DNA of 64,000 nt from Undibacterium umbellatum (GTDB lineage Bacteria > Pseudomonadota > Gammaproteobacteria > Burkholderiales > Burkholderiaceae_D): assembly GCF_014284125.1 (NCBI RefSeq), contig NZ_JACOFX010000005.1, forward strand, positions 1 to 64,000. Reading direction: 5' to 3'. The notes under the pieces are model-generated. The model was not told where the DNA came from and made no database searches. It saw only the letters and a program-made list of their open reading frames with translations. Position 1 is the stretch's first letter, and every line of letters begins with the position of its first letter. Of this stretch, positions 1 through 7,963 are shown piece by piece. Position numbers and translations under genes: made by a program.

Positions 1-72
1 TGCGCTCAGCAGAATATCTTCTATCTTTGCAAACTGTTCTCTACTGATGTCGCTTGGGTAGGCTTTTCTCAT
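1..72 (-). CDS. IS5-family transposase, N-terminal 24 residues only
   Basis: The minus-strand frame starts with ATG at 72 and runs off the left edge. The visible residues begin MRKAYPSDISREQF, the typical opening of IS5-family (DUF4096-containing) transposases, whose N-terminal part is a DNA-binding helical region. The catalytic DDE residues would lie outside the window, so activity cannot be judged. In many members of this subgroup the transposase is made from two frames by frameshifting; that cannot be checked here. Confidence 0.8.
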   Translation of the reverse strand, partial: MRKAYPSDISREQFAKIEDILLSA

Positions 73-126
73 CACCTAAGTTTACGCAATATTCCTTTTG
101 TTTACAATAAGATCTCGAACAGCCTC
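1..126 (-). mobile_element. End of an IS5-family insertion sequence (rest lies left of the window)
   Basis: The left 126 bases hold the 5' end of a transposase gene on the minus strand and its upstream terminal region. Read on the minus strand the element begins GAGGCTGTTCGAGATC at about 126. The base triplet next to it, TTA (127-129), would fit the TNA target preference of the IS427/IS1031 subgroup of IS5, but the other end is outside the window, so the target duplication cannot be verified. The exact boundary is inferred from where the interrupted reading frame (127-221) begins. Confidence 0.7.
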
Positions 127-221
127 TTATCTGCCCAGCGCGCCGCACCATAGAAGGCAAGACCTGCGACGATAGCGGCGACAGCAAGCAGCGCAAGTAG
201 CAACGATACAATCCAGGTCAT
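127..221 (-). pseudogene. N-terminus of a small membrane protein cut by the IS
   Basis: A minus-strand ATG at 221 opens a frame of about 32 codons that reads into the insertion-sequence end. It encodes one strongly hydrophobic stretch (roughly residues 3-24, rich in Leu, Ala, Val and Ile) followed by a positively charged tail (AARWADK), the look of a membrane anchor with the N-terminus outside. No clear Shine-Dalgarno sequence is visible. It lies 130 bases downstream of the FAD/prenyl synthase fusion gene and on the same strand, so it may once have been its operon partner. The rest of the protein is displaced by the IS, and its function is unknown. Confidence 0.4.
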
Positions 222-352
222 AGTGAAATTGGCTGCTTGGTGGAAAAGAGATGGAGTAGATTATGCACAAAACGCTAGCGCGTGTTTGTTGGGTATCAAA
301 CATAGGCGGGCAGGTAAAGGTCGAATCAAATATGAAGGCATTTGCACATTTC

Positions 353-3241
353 TTATCTCAGCCGCTTGGTAGAAGCCCGCGCCAACTCAATCAAGGCCGC
401 CTTAGCCGCAGAATGCCGCACTGGCAGCAAAGCATCCACTCCCATGGCAATCTGCCTCGCAGCCTCAGCCCGCGTATCCTCCAGCGCTTCATTGGCGACC
501 AGCCACGTACTGACCTCGGCGGCATCTGCAAATCCATTCGCTGCCAGCACATCAAAACCTTGCAGGTCGCGCTGGCGGGCCAGTAGCAAGGGGTAAGTTA
601 GCAGGCCGGTGCTGAGGTCGGTGTAGCGGGTTTTACCGGTGTCCTTGGTATCGGGGGCGAGGTCGAGTATGTCGTCGATGAGCTGGAAGGCCAGGCCCAT
701 GTGGCGGCCAAAATTGGCTGTGGCGGTGACTGTGGCGGCGTTGCAGCCGCCTACGGTGGCACCGGCGCGGCAGGACCAGGCGAACAGGCCGGCGGTTTTG
801 CCGTCGATGATGCGCAGGTAGTCTTGTTCGCAGGCTTCCAGGTTGCGGCGGCCTGATAGCTGGTCGGATTCGGCGGCGATCATGGATTCTATGACTTCAA
901 ACAAGTCATCGGCCAGGCCGTTATAGCCTATGCGGTAGAGTGAGCGCACGGCGCGTGAGACCAGCAGGTTGCCTGCCAGCACACCGGCACCTACGCCATA
1001 TTTTTTCCATGCAGTGGGGTGGCCGCGCCGCTGGTCGGCTTCATCGATGATGTCATCGTGCAGCAGGGTGGCGGCGTGTATCGATTCTGTGATGATGGCG
1101 ACTTGCACCGCTTCTTCTGACAAGAAGCGCCGCATGAGCATGGAGCACAGCAGAGCGCAGCTTGCGCGCAGGCGCTTGCCGGACTGGAACAGCGAGTCTG
1201 CCAGTACGCCATCGATAAGATGGCGCTGGTGGCTGGCGCCGTATTCTCTGAAGTGTTTGTCGGTCTGGTCAAGCGCGCTGATCAAACGTGCACGTAATTT
1301 ATCGAGGTCGTCTGCCAGTGCCTTGTCATTAATGGAGCCGACTACATCATTGATCAGCGCGTTGACCCCGGATGTATTAGTCTGTGTTTCTGCTGTACCT
1401 GATTTCAAGTCAGGCGTAGTGCTGGCCCATTTGGATACTGGTGCCACGCCCCTGCTGAGGTTGTTGATAAAGCGCATGGCCCTGGATTCAAATTCGGGCA
1501 GGCGCTGGTCCCAGCCGAGTTGGCGCACGATATCGCCCGCCTTGACAGAATACTCGGCAACGCGGCCAGTCATGCCACCCAGCCAGGCGATGGTTTCGCC
1601 AGAAAATACTGGCACCAGGTCCAGCAGGTGCGGCAGGCCCGCCTCAAAGCGCAGCCTGTCTATAACCTTGAGTGGTGTCAGTGCCGTCGGTTCTTCCAGC
1701 GGGAATAACTGGCAGCGTGCGGCACTGGATGTAGTCAGATCAAGTATGTGGTTGACTGCATGGCGTGCAGATTCATTCGCGCTTTCCATGGTCGCCACAT
1801 CGGTCGCAGTACGCACAAAATCGCCAGCGACAAACAGGTTGCTGATGCCTATATCCACTTCAGGCCGTGCCGCCCAGGAACCGGCGGTGTTGACGAAAAG
1901 CGGCGCATCGTTTTCCATGCCTTGCTCTGTCCAGCGCAGTGATGGGTCGATGGAACAGGCGATCACTCCCGCTGCTTCCAGCTCTGCCCGGTCTGCCGGT
2001 GCAAGGTGGGCCAGGATTTGTTGCCAGACTTCTTCCTGTATTTCTACTGGCGTGCAATCCTTGGCAGGTTTGCGTATGTATTCACCCGGCGCATCAAAAT
2101 CAGATATGCAAACGCTGATAATGCCGCGCACTGTGCCATCGCCATATTGGGCCAGCCCGCGTGGCCAGAAGCGTTGCTGGCATAGCGAGGTCAATGCCCA
2201 CGGCGCATCCAGGAATATGGTGTGCCCGTGATTGAGTTCTATGTCTTGCCCGAGATAGAAGAGGATGCCATTCATCCACTCGGTCTTGAGTTCACCCAGC
2301 CTGGCGAGGCTGGGTGCTCTCGCCAGCATGTCGTCATTGCTGATAGCGTGCAAGGCTTCCAGCGGCAGCGCAAGGATGAAGTGATCGGCTGCCAATTCTC
2401 TACCATCGTCCATTTGCAAGGCACGTGCAGCTTCACCATCCCACAACACATTTTCTACTGACACCCCCTGGATAAACTCCACCCCCAGGTGTTCCAGATG
2501 CGTGACCCATGGTGCTATCCATACTTCGCTGGTCGGGCCATTCAAGACCCGGTCGGCACAACTGCGGTAAATATCGCTGAGTAGTTGTATGCCCACCACC
2601 ACGTTGGACCGTGCACTCATGTCTGCCGCACGGCAAGCCACCAGGGTGCGCGTCACGGCATTGATGACATACTTCTGATAAGCCTCAGAGCGTGACGGTG
2701 CCTGGAAATAATCCCAGGCAGAGATATTTTCAAATTCACCAAAGCGCCGCTCATCTGAACTGGTCAGCATGGTGAACACGCAGCGCACATAATGCAGCAT
2801 GTCTTCACGCGGCACATCAACACCGCTGCCCACAAAAAGATCGTACAGAAAAGACAGCAGCGATGCCGCGTCACGCGATGATGAGCGCAACTGGTTAGGC
2901 ACTTCCCAGCGCCCCTTTTTTGACAACGCCAGTGTGCGTGTAGTGTGCGCCAGGTTGTCTGCCACGCTGCCATAAGAACCATCTGCCAGAATACAGGGTA
3001 TGCGCGCCATGGTGTCGGGGATATGCCGGTAAAAACCAGGGAAGAAGCGAAAGCCATGCTCGCCCGGCAGCTCTTGCTGGCCTGCCGTAGCCGAACCCTC
3101 TACCGGAATACTGCGCGACTTGCCACCCGGCACAGCCAGCGCCTCCACCACCGTCACCAAATAGCCGCGCTCGGCCAGCTCATGCGCCGCCGTCAAACCT
3201 GCAATGCCTGCGCCTGCAATAAGTACTCTAGTCTGCTTCAA
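353..3241 (-). CDS. Fusion of FAD-dependent amine-oxidase-like oxidoreductase and polyprenyl synthase
   Basis: This 962-residue protein joins two enzymes. Residues 1 to about 520 form a flavoprotein of the phytoene desaturase/amine oxidase superfamily: the FAD-binding motif GAGIAGLTAAHELAERGY is at about 10-27, followed by PGGKSRS and, near the end of the domain, a second FAD contact region (NLFVAGDFVRTATD). Residues from about 640 are a trans-prenyltransferase with the first aspartate-rich motif DDIID (about 729) and the second DDILD (about 855), both intact, and the lysine/arginine GKRLR motif upstream. The residues before the first motif (ATLLH) resemble medium/long-chain synthases such as IspB. 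The family chemistry is chain elongation with isopentenyl diphosphate; the oxidoreductase would act on an isoprenoid, but the product is unknown. The start is TTG at 3241, chosen because AGGAGA sits seven bases upstream. Monocistronic as far as visible; the next minus-strand gene was cut by an IS. Confidence 0.85.
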   Translation of the reverse strand: MKQTRVLIAGAGIAGLTAAHELAERGYLVTVVEALAVPGGKSRSIPVEGSATAGQQELPGEHGFRFFPGFYRHIPDTMARIPCILADGSYGSVADNLAHTTRTLALSKKGRWEVPNQLRSSSRDAASLLSFLYDLFVGSGVDVPREDMLHYVRCVFTMLTSSDERRFGEFENISAWDYFQAPSRSEAYQKYVINAVTRTLVACRAADMSARSNVVVGIQLLSDIYRSCADRVLNGPTSEVWIAPWVTHLEHLGVEFIQGVSVENVLWDGEAARALQMDDGRELAADHFILALPLEALHAISNDDMLARAPSLARLGELKTEWMNGILFYLGQDIELNHGHTIFLDAPWALTSLCQQRFWPRGLAQYGDGTVRGIISVCISDFDAPGEYIRKPAKDCTPVEIQEEVWQQILAHLAPADRAELEAAGVIACSIDPSLRWTEQGMENDAPLFVNTAGSWAARPEVDIGISNLFVAGDFVRTATDVATMESANESARHAVNHILDLTTSSAARCQLFPLEEPTALTPLKVIDRLRFEAGLPHLLDLVPVFSGETIAWLGGMTGRVAEYSVKAGDIVRQLGWDQRLPEFESRAMRFINNLSRGVAPVSKWASTTPDLKSGTAETQTNTSGVNALINDVVGSINDKALADDLDKLRARLISALDQTDKHFREYGASHQRHLIDGVLADSLFQSGKRLRASCALLCSMLMRRFLSEEAVQVAIITESIHAATLLHDDIIDEADQRRGHPTAWKKYGVGAGVLAGNLLVSRAVRSLYRIGYNGLADDLFEVIESMIAAESDQLSGRRNLEACEQDYLRIIDGKTAGLFAWSCRAGATVGGCNAATVTATANFGRHMGLAFQLIDDILDLAPDTKDTGKTRYTDLSTGLLTYPLLLARQRDLQGFDVLAANGFADAAEVSTWLVANEALEDTRAEAARQIAMGVDALLPVRHSAAKAALIELARASTKRLR

Positions 3242-3561
3242 CGAGCTGTCTCCTGAGATAAGGTCGCGGAGATAAGCTCATCCGCCATTTTTCAGTGGGT
3301 AATTTGTCAGCAGGTATTATGCTGGCAGTCTGTTGGTCTTGGGCAAGCAAAGTGTGAGTGGGATAGTATTTGTATAAAAAAACAGACATTCACCATAAGC
3401 TGGCTCAGTCCGAGCTTATCCGCCCCATCATCAACTCTTTCCTCTTGTGCGAAAAGCCCTTGTTCCCACATCACGACAGTGCCTTTTGCCCGATAAGCTC
3501 CAGCAAAAAGTAAATACAAAAAGTTATTTGCACGCTGATATGGGTAAGATATTGTTCACAT
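3242..3561. other. Gene-free stretch between divergent genes
   Basis: These 320 bases separate the FAD/prenyl synthase gene (minus strand) from the ArsR pseudogene (plus strand). They must hold the promoters of both. A 70-codon minus-strand frame exists here but has no recognisable protein features or ribosome-binding site. I see no repeat, RNA structure or clear operator. Confidence 0.5.
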
Positions 3562-4054
3562 ATGAAAGAAATTAAGAAAAGATGCGCTCAAAGGCGATCA
3601 CTTGCTGGCAGTGCTGGCGGCGTTGTCCAACCCGCACCGCTTGCGCGTTGTTGCTGCGCTTGAGACGCAAGGGCGCAACTACATCAGCCAGCTCCTACTG
3701 TCTCATGAAGGCAAAGCATTTAGAACTCATTTCATAAATAGGGTGAGATGCGTTTGCCTCATAACGTGGGCTGGCAAGGCGGACGAGGCAGTCAATAGCT
3801 TTGCCTATTGACAACGAGTCCAACGCAGTCCAGCGCGCGTTATGAGGCAAACCCTTCGGGAACTGACGATTTGGGCGCATTGCAGCGTTGTGCCGCTTGC
3901 AAAGGCGGACGCCTTAGCTGCGCGTCACGTCTTGCACTGCATCCCAAATCGTCTTGTTCGCACTCATCCTATTTATGAAATGAGTTCTAAATATTTTGAA
4001 GTAAGCGGTATCGCTGCGGCGGTGTTTTCTCTGCACAACAAACCAGAATCATAG
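3562..4054 (+). pseudogene. ArsR-family regulator, destroyed by frameshift, deletion and MITE insertion
   Basis: The original start is ATG at 3562 (MKEIKK...), but a run of four A instead of three near 3577 shifts the frame. Downstream, in the next frame, residues DHLLAVLAALSNPHRLRVVAAL and NYISQL are the classic opening of an ArsR winged helix (ALSNPHRLRVV). The central recognition helix is missing: NYISQL runs directly into LSHEGKAF, implying an internal deletion of roughly 100 bases. The frame is then split by a MITE (3719-3991), after which KYFEVSG and a C-terminus ending at TAG 4052-4054 resume. Removing the element restores GKAFKYFEVSG, the usual ArsR family sequence. The gene cannot make a functional regulator. 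Confidence 0.8.
3719..3991. mobile_element. MITE-like element with about 25-bp terminal inverted repeats
   Basis: The left end TTTAGAACTCATTTCATAAA (3719 onward) and the right end ending at 3991 are inverted copies of each other for about 25 bases. A second internal inverted pair (GCCTCATAACG near 3757, CGTTATGAGGC near 3838) lies inside. There is no transposase frame, so mobility would depend on a transposase elsewhere. A TA dinucleotide flanks the GAACTC core at both sides, which would fit a TA target duplication as in IS630/mariner-type elements. It sits inside the ArsR pseudogene, whose two halves rejoin in frame when the element is removed. Confidence 0.8.
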
Positions 4055-4072
4055 GGGTTAACATGTCTTAAA

Positions 4073-4270
4073 ATGTTATTTGCTGCGTTCTTCTTCCCCG
4101 CTGCTGCTGCCGTCATCGTCTACTTCATGAAATACCTATCCGATGTTGTGCAGGTAAGGGTGCGCCTCGGGCAGGACGAAGCTTACCGAGCGCGTGCAAG
4201 CCAGGTAGCGCTGGCAGAAATGCACGGCAGGCTCGTGACAGTAGAAAAAATTCTGCGCGAAGTCGAATAG
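4073..4270 (+). CDS. Small membrane-anchored protein
   Basis: This 65-residue protein has one hydrophobic N-terminal segment (about residues 2-19, FAAFFFPAAAAVIVYF) followed by a charged, probably helical tail ending MHGRLVTVEKILREVE. Tails of this kind are common in short proteins encoded next to ArsR-type regulators, and this gene follows the ArsR pseudogene by 18 bases. An alternative ATG at 4062 stops after two codons, so the start at 4073 is the only workable one in this frame; AGGGG lies about 15 bases upstream, farther than ideal. The frame may have lost its original N-terminus. No enzymatic function is apparent. Confidence 0.5.
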   Translation: MLFAAFFFPAAAAVIVYFMKYLSDVVQVRVRLGQDEAYRARASQVALAEMHGRLVTVEKILREVE

Positions 4271-4359
4271 TTGAGTAATCGCACAATCAGCAGCATCAAA
4301 TCAGGGTGCAGTCTCACATTGATTTACCTACGCCCCAGCGGCCAACAGGAGTTAAGCAA

Positions 4360-4464
4360 ATGATGCCTGTATCATCGTTTCACCTGAATGCGCTCAGGCC
4401 GCTTTACTCGTTTATTGCTGTCTTGCTTACATTAACCTGTCCAGGCAATCGAGGTGCAAGATGA
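4360..4464 (+). CDS. Short ORF (34 residues) translationally coupled to the esterase gene
   Basis: An ATG at 4360 is preceded by a good ribosome-binding site (AGGAG at 4347-4351, eight-base spacing). The 34-codon frame contains a hydrophobic core (LYSFIAVLLTLTC) and stops at TGA 4462-4464, overlapping the esterase start by four bases (ATGA). This is the geometry of a coupled leader or a small membrane peptide. I recognise no family, and it could be chance; the strength of the ribosome-binding site and the ATGA overlap are the only support. Confidence 0.4.
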   Translation: MMPVSSFHLNALRPLYSFIAVLLTLTCPGNRGAR

Positions 4465-5450
4465 AACGAGTGTTACGCTGGTTTGCCTGGATACTGCTGG
4501 GCCTGCTTGCCCTGCTTGCCCTCATCGCATTGTGCGGCGCGCTGTTCGCCTACTTCATTTATTCCCCAACACCTGTGCGCCCAGCCTTGTCTGGCGCTGT
4601 GCAAAAAGGCAGCATACAAGCAGGTGGCATCAAGCGCACCTACATCAGCTATGTCCCCCGCGACCTGCCCAAGGGCGCACCCCTGGTACTCGTCATGCAC
4701 GGCTCCGGCCAAAGCGCAGCAGACATACGCGTAGAAACCGGCTACGGCTTCGAACGCCTCGCCGACCAGCATGGCTTTGCCATCGTCTACCCCAATTCCC
4801 ACAGCTTTGACTGGAACGATTGCGGCAAAATCGGCGACTACCAGGTCAATGGCCGCGACATCGACGATGTCGGCTTCCTCAACGCCCTGACCGACAAACT
4901 TGTCAAGGACCTGGGCACAGACAAGACCCGCGTATTCGCCACCGGCGTCTCCGCAGGCGGCTTCATGTCACTACGCCTCGCGCTGGAATCCCCAGCCCGC
5001 TTCCGCGCCGTAGCCGCAGTATCCGCCAGCGTGCAAGTTCCGCAAAACTTCCGCTGTAAACCCGCAAGCACCGGCGGAACCTCCGTCATGATCATGAACG
5101 GCACCAAAGACCCGCTAGTGCCCTACAACGGCGGCGAAGTGAACCTGCTAGGCCTGTTCTACAAATGCGGCGACGTACTTAACGCCCGCGCATCGGCACA
5201 ATATTTCGCAGACCTGAACAAGATCACCAGCACACCCACAGCACAGACGACCGCAATATCAGGTGTCGATGTAGAACGCATAAGCTGGAAGCAGGACGCC
5301 AGAACCGAAGTCGAACTCGTCACCATCCACGGCGGTGGACATGGCCTACCGCAACCCTACTACCGCCGCGCCCGCCTGCTAGGCCCATCGCCAATGGCCC
5401 CGAATGGGGCGGAAATGATTTGGGACTTTTTTAAGCGGCAACAACCCTGA
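4461..5450 (+). CDS. PHB depolymerase/LpqC-type esterase, membrane anchored
   Basis: A 329-residue alpha/beta hydrolase of the carbohydrate esterase 1/PHB depolymerase family. Residues 7-34 form a hydrophobic membrane anchor or uncleaved signal, so the enzyme probably faces the periplasm. The oxyanion region is LVMHGSG (about 77-83), the nucleophile elbow is GVSAG with Ser164, and Asp217 (GTKDPLVPY) and His294 (HGGGHGLP) complete the likely triad. Family members cleave esters of polyhydroxyalkanoates or feruloylated polysaccharides; the actual substrate cannot be read from sequence. GAGG precedes ATG by six bases. It overlaps a short upstream ORF by four bases. Confidence 0.85.
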   Translation: MKRVLRWFAWILLGLLALLALIALCGALFAYFIYSPTPVRPALSGAVQKGSIQAGGIKRTYISYVPRDLPKGAPLVLVMHGSGQSAADIRVETGYGFERLADQHGFAIVYPNSHSFDWNDCGKIGDYQVNGRDIDDVGFLNALTDKLVKDLGTDKTRVFATGVSAGGFMSLRLALESPARFRAVAAVSASVQVPQNFRCKPASTGGTSVMIMNGTKDPLVPYNGGEVNLLGLFYKCGDVLNARASAQYFADLNKITSTPTAQTTAISGVDVERISWKQDARTEVELVTIHGGGHGLPQPYYRRARLLGPSPMAPNGAEMIWDFFKRQQP

Positions 5451-5501
5451 GGCCCGAGCAGCCTGCCATATCACTGCATATCGCCCAACTACTCTTAGCC
5501 A

Positions 5502-5747
5502 TCATGGGAAGCTCAAGTCCAAACCAAACGTACTGGCAAGCACGAAGGTGAAAAGCCCCAGGCCCAGGAGCGACAGCATGAAGATGACGGCCACCTTGCC
5601 ACTCGCGCGTAAAACCGCGCGCTGCTCCAGCCCGTTGTCCTGCTCCTTCTTCCCTTGATCATAATGCCACTTGACGGCGAAAAACATGCCCACGCCAAGC
5701 ACGAGAATCTTGAACGTCACCAAGACTACAGGTATCCAATCCATCAT
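5502..5747 (-). CDS. Small two-helix membrane protein
   Basis: An 81-residue protein with two hydrophobic segments (about residues 5-24 and 52-73) joined by a charged loop (HYDQGKKEQDNGLEQR). The longer frame opens at 5777, but the ATG pair at 5747/5744 (MMDWIPVVLV) places the first transmembrane helix directly at the N-terminus and has GGAA upstream, so I prefer it. It converges with the esterase gene, with 51 bases between the stops. No family recognised. Confidence 0.55.
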   Translation of the reverse strand: MMDWIPVVLVTFKILVLGVGMFFAVKWHYDQGKKEQDNGLEQRAVLRASGKVAVIFMLSLLGLGLFTFVLASTFGLDLSFP

Positions 5748-6049
5748 TTTGAGTATTTCCAGGCTATTACATACCACTATCTATCGTGAAGCCCACTAAC
5801 TAAAACCTTGCTTTAGCAGCTACGTTTCTTGTTCAAACCATCCCCACAGGCATCCAGCAAAGTAAGCTGCCGAATGCAGATCAGAGCGGTGAAAGCCCCA
5901 ACGACTGCCCTGCAAGGATAGTGTTGCTCCACATCCTCCTGCATACTACCTGAAAGCAATTTCCATACATGAGGACAAAATGTCCCAGTTGAAAAACACA
6001 CAAGACAAAATTTACCAACCTGATTGCCATGATTTGCCATGAACGGCGG

Positions 6050-6795
6050 GCCACGGTTCTTGCAAATTGCAGATGCCTTGCAGGCAGCGGCTAGCACAAG
6101 CCCAGGCTGGTCTATCTCAATCCCACATTACAGAACCCGACCGCCATCACCATGCCAGAACACCGGCGCAAGGAACTCGCCAGCATCGCGAAGCGCTGCA
6201 ATGTACGCATCGTCGAGGACGACCCCTACCGGCCCTTGCCGATGCCCCGCCACTACCTATTGCCACGTTTGCCCCGGAACAGGTGTATTACATCTCAAGC
6301 CTGTCAAAATGCCTGACGCCCGGCTTGCGCGTCGCCTTCGTGCTCATACCCGCCACGCAAGAACGCGAACGTTTCCTGGTCGCGCTAAATTCATTTGCGC
6401 TGATGGTCACCCCTCTGACGACCGCACTGGCCACCCAGTGGATACTCGACGGTTCGGCTGACAGATTGATGGAAGGCATACGCAAAGAGGCGCGCCTGCG
6501 CCACAGCATGGCCAGGGATATTCTGGCAGGGCGATACAGCGGCACCGGAGACGGCCTGCATATCTGGCTAGAGCTGCCAGCATATTGGAATTCCGCACAG
6601 CTTGCGCGCGCGGCAGACAGCGAGGGCATAGCAGTTACGCCGGCAGAGGCATCCGCAAGTGGCCGCGGATCAGTGAATGCAATCCGCATCTCTTTGGGCA
6701 GCATTAAGGGCCGTGGACGCTTACAGGCGGGTCTTCAACGGCTGTCTCACCTGCTTGCACGGCGGCCCGAGTCGTTCAATACTGCGGTGGTTTAA
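6050..6795 (+). pseudogene. MocR/GntR-type regulator remnant (aminotransferase-like domain)
   Basis: Only the C-terminal, PLP-dependent aminotransferase-like half of a MocR regulator remains. From about 6108 one frame reads LVYLNPTLQNPTAITMPEHR and VEDDPYRPL, hallmark MocR sequence; a single missing base in a C-run near 6236 shifts the rest to another frame, which continues ADAPPLPIATF, SLSKCLTPGLRVAF (with the PLP lysine) to the stop at 6793-6795. Upstream of 6108 a stop codon (TAG) interrupts the frame, and the N-terminal winged helix is absent. The ATG at 6067 in the downstream frame would start with nonsense residues, so this is decay and not a short gene. Confidence 0.8.
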
Positions 6796-7141
6796 GTGTC
6801 CAGGAAGCATTGTGCTACATCCGGGAATTCTCTGAATGCGGTCGTGCATTGGCTTGCTGCCTCAGTGCGTATTTATCGTGAGATTACGCGCGAAAGTGAA
6901 CAGACAGAAAGCTAGGATTGCGATGCAGCACAACGTTCGCTTAGGGGGGCGGAAGCCGCGTCGTGCTCTGCTTTCCTTTATTTTTTGAGCGAGTCACCAG
7001 CGCCAATTATTGAGGTTTTCCTAAATGATGACAACACATCGCGTGCTGATTCTCCTATAAGAACCAACACAAGGGTACTGTCATGTATTATGTAAAGATC
7101 AATAGTAACAGAAATTATTGCAGGTACCGCCGCTAATCCGA
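6796..7141. other. Gene-free boundary between decayed genes and the defence operon
   Basis: These 346 bases lie between the MocR remnant and the 3' end of the HNH gene. Base composition turns AT-rich from about 7030, marking the left edge of the probably transferred defence segment. I looked for hsdR remnants in both strands here and saw none. No terminator with a clear stem and T-run is visible for the defence operon. Confidence 0.5.
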
Positions 7142-7963
7142 TCAATCAATATTCAGTATCGCACTTATTTCAGGGAGTGAACGGTAAGGTTTGAGATATA
7201 CACTTGCAGCACGAGAGTATTCTTCAGTTTCCCGAACCATTTTCGCTAAAGATTTAGTAATTTTAGTAATTTGTGTTCTGTCGCCGATTTCCTTTGCAGC
7301 TTTAAGGCTCACAATTTTTTTGTTAACGTCAATTCGAATGTTATTTCGCTTTCTGCAAATTCTTGTTTCATGAAGATGAAATATTACGATAGAATTTTCT
7401 ACTTTTTTGCGTTGAACAGTATTGATATTTTCTGACGGAGCGGGTTTTCCATCATTGTCAAACCAGATTGATTTGCAATCTTCGGGGTTAAACGGGTCTA
7501 GAAATGCTGGGTCCTCTAAATTGAAATCATCTCCAGGTTTATACGCACGTTTATCTTCCTCAACCAACGGAAATTGACATGCTTTCCCCCCTTTAGTATC
7601 TGTAAATTTTCGATGCGAGTTACAAAATGTACATGCACAACGATAATTTTTCCAATCGAAAGCTAGCCACCAGTAACCGTCATGTAATTCGTCACCATCG
7701 AGCCTATTTTTCGGTCTAAAGTGATCTATCGGAAAGTCTGACCGTACATCTGCAGCTTCGCAATACCAACATTTTTTTTTCAAATTTTCTGGTAAAAGTT
7801 TATAAAAGTCACGCCAAATTTTTGAAGAACTAGCCTTCTTCAAGATGGCTTTTTTCGCTGTTATTGTCGATGCGTTTTCAAGTGCTTTAAGTGCATCCCC
7901 GGCTGTTTTTCGCCACTCTTCAGTTAAGCATTCTTCGATATGATCTTCACATATCCAGCGCAT
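7142..7963 (-). CDS. HNH endonuclease, PtuB-like (Septu)
   Basis: A 273-residue HNH nuclease and last gene of the hsdM-hsdS-AAA-HNH operon. Two zinc-type pairs are visible: C65-x-x-C68 (CWYC) and C111-x-x-C114 (CTFC). Between them are the HNH core D80-H81 (FPIDHFRPK) and the GYWWLAFDWKNYRCAC segment that is typical of nucleases paired with PtuA-type ATPases in Septu systems and in retron Ec78. Its ATG overlaps the stop codon of the ATPase gene by one base (TAATG), meaning translational coupling. By family analogy it is the DNA- or RNA-cutting effector, held or loaded by the ATPase. The base composition is AT-rich compared with the flanking core genes, a sign of transfer. The PtuB assignment rests on motif recall, not a search. 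Confidence 0.8.
   Translation of the reverse strand: MRWICEDHIEECLTEEWRKTAGDALKALENASTITAKKAILKKASSSKIWRDFYKLLPENLKKKCWYCEAADVRSDFPIDHFRPKNRLDGDELHDGYWWLAFDWKNYRCACTFCNSHRKFTDTKGGKACQFPLVEEDKRAYKPGDDFNLEDPAFLDPFNPEDCKSIWFDNDGKPAPSENINTVQRKKVENSIVIFHLHETRICRKRNNIRIDVNKKIVSLKAAKEIGDRTQITKITKSLAKMVRETEEYSRAASVYLKPYRSLPEISAILNID

Noticed and set aside
969..2231. 420-codon plus-strand ORF inside the FAD/prenyl synthase gene
   Set aside because: It is the antisense of a long continuous enzyme gene with clear motifs, and its translation has no recognisable protein features.
3307..3519. 70-codon minus-strand ORF in the 3242-3561 gap
   Set aside because: No ribosome-binding site, no motif and no neighbour that it fits.
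6796..7141. Possible hsdR remnant downstream of the defence operon
   Set aside because: I read both strands and found no helicase or nuclease motif; nothing supports a deleted hsdR here.
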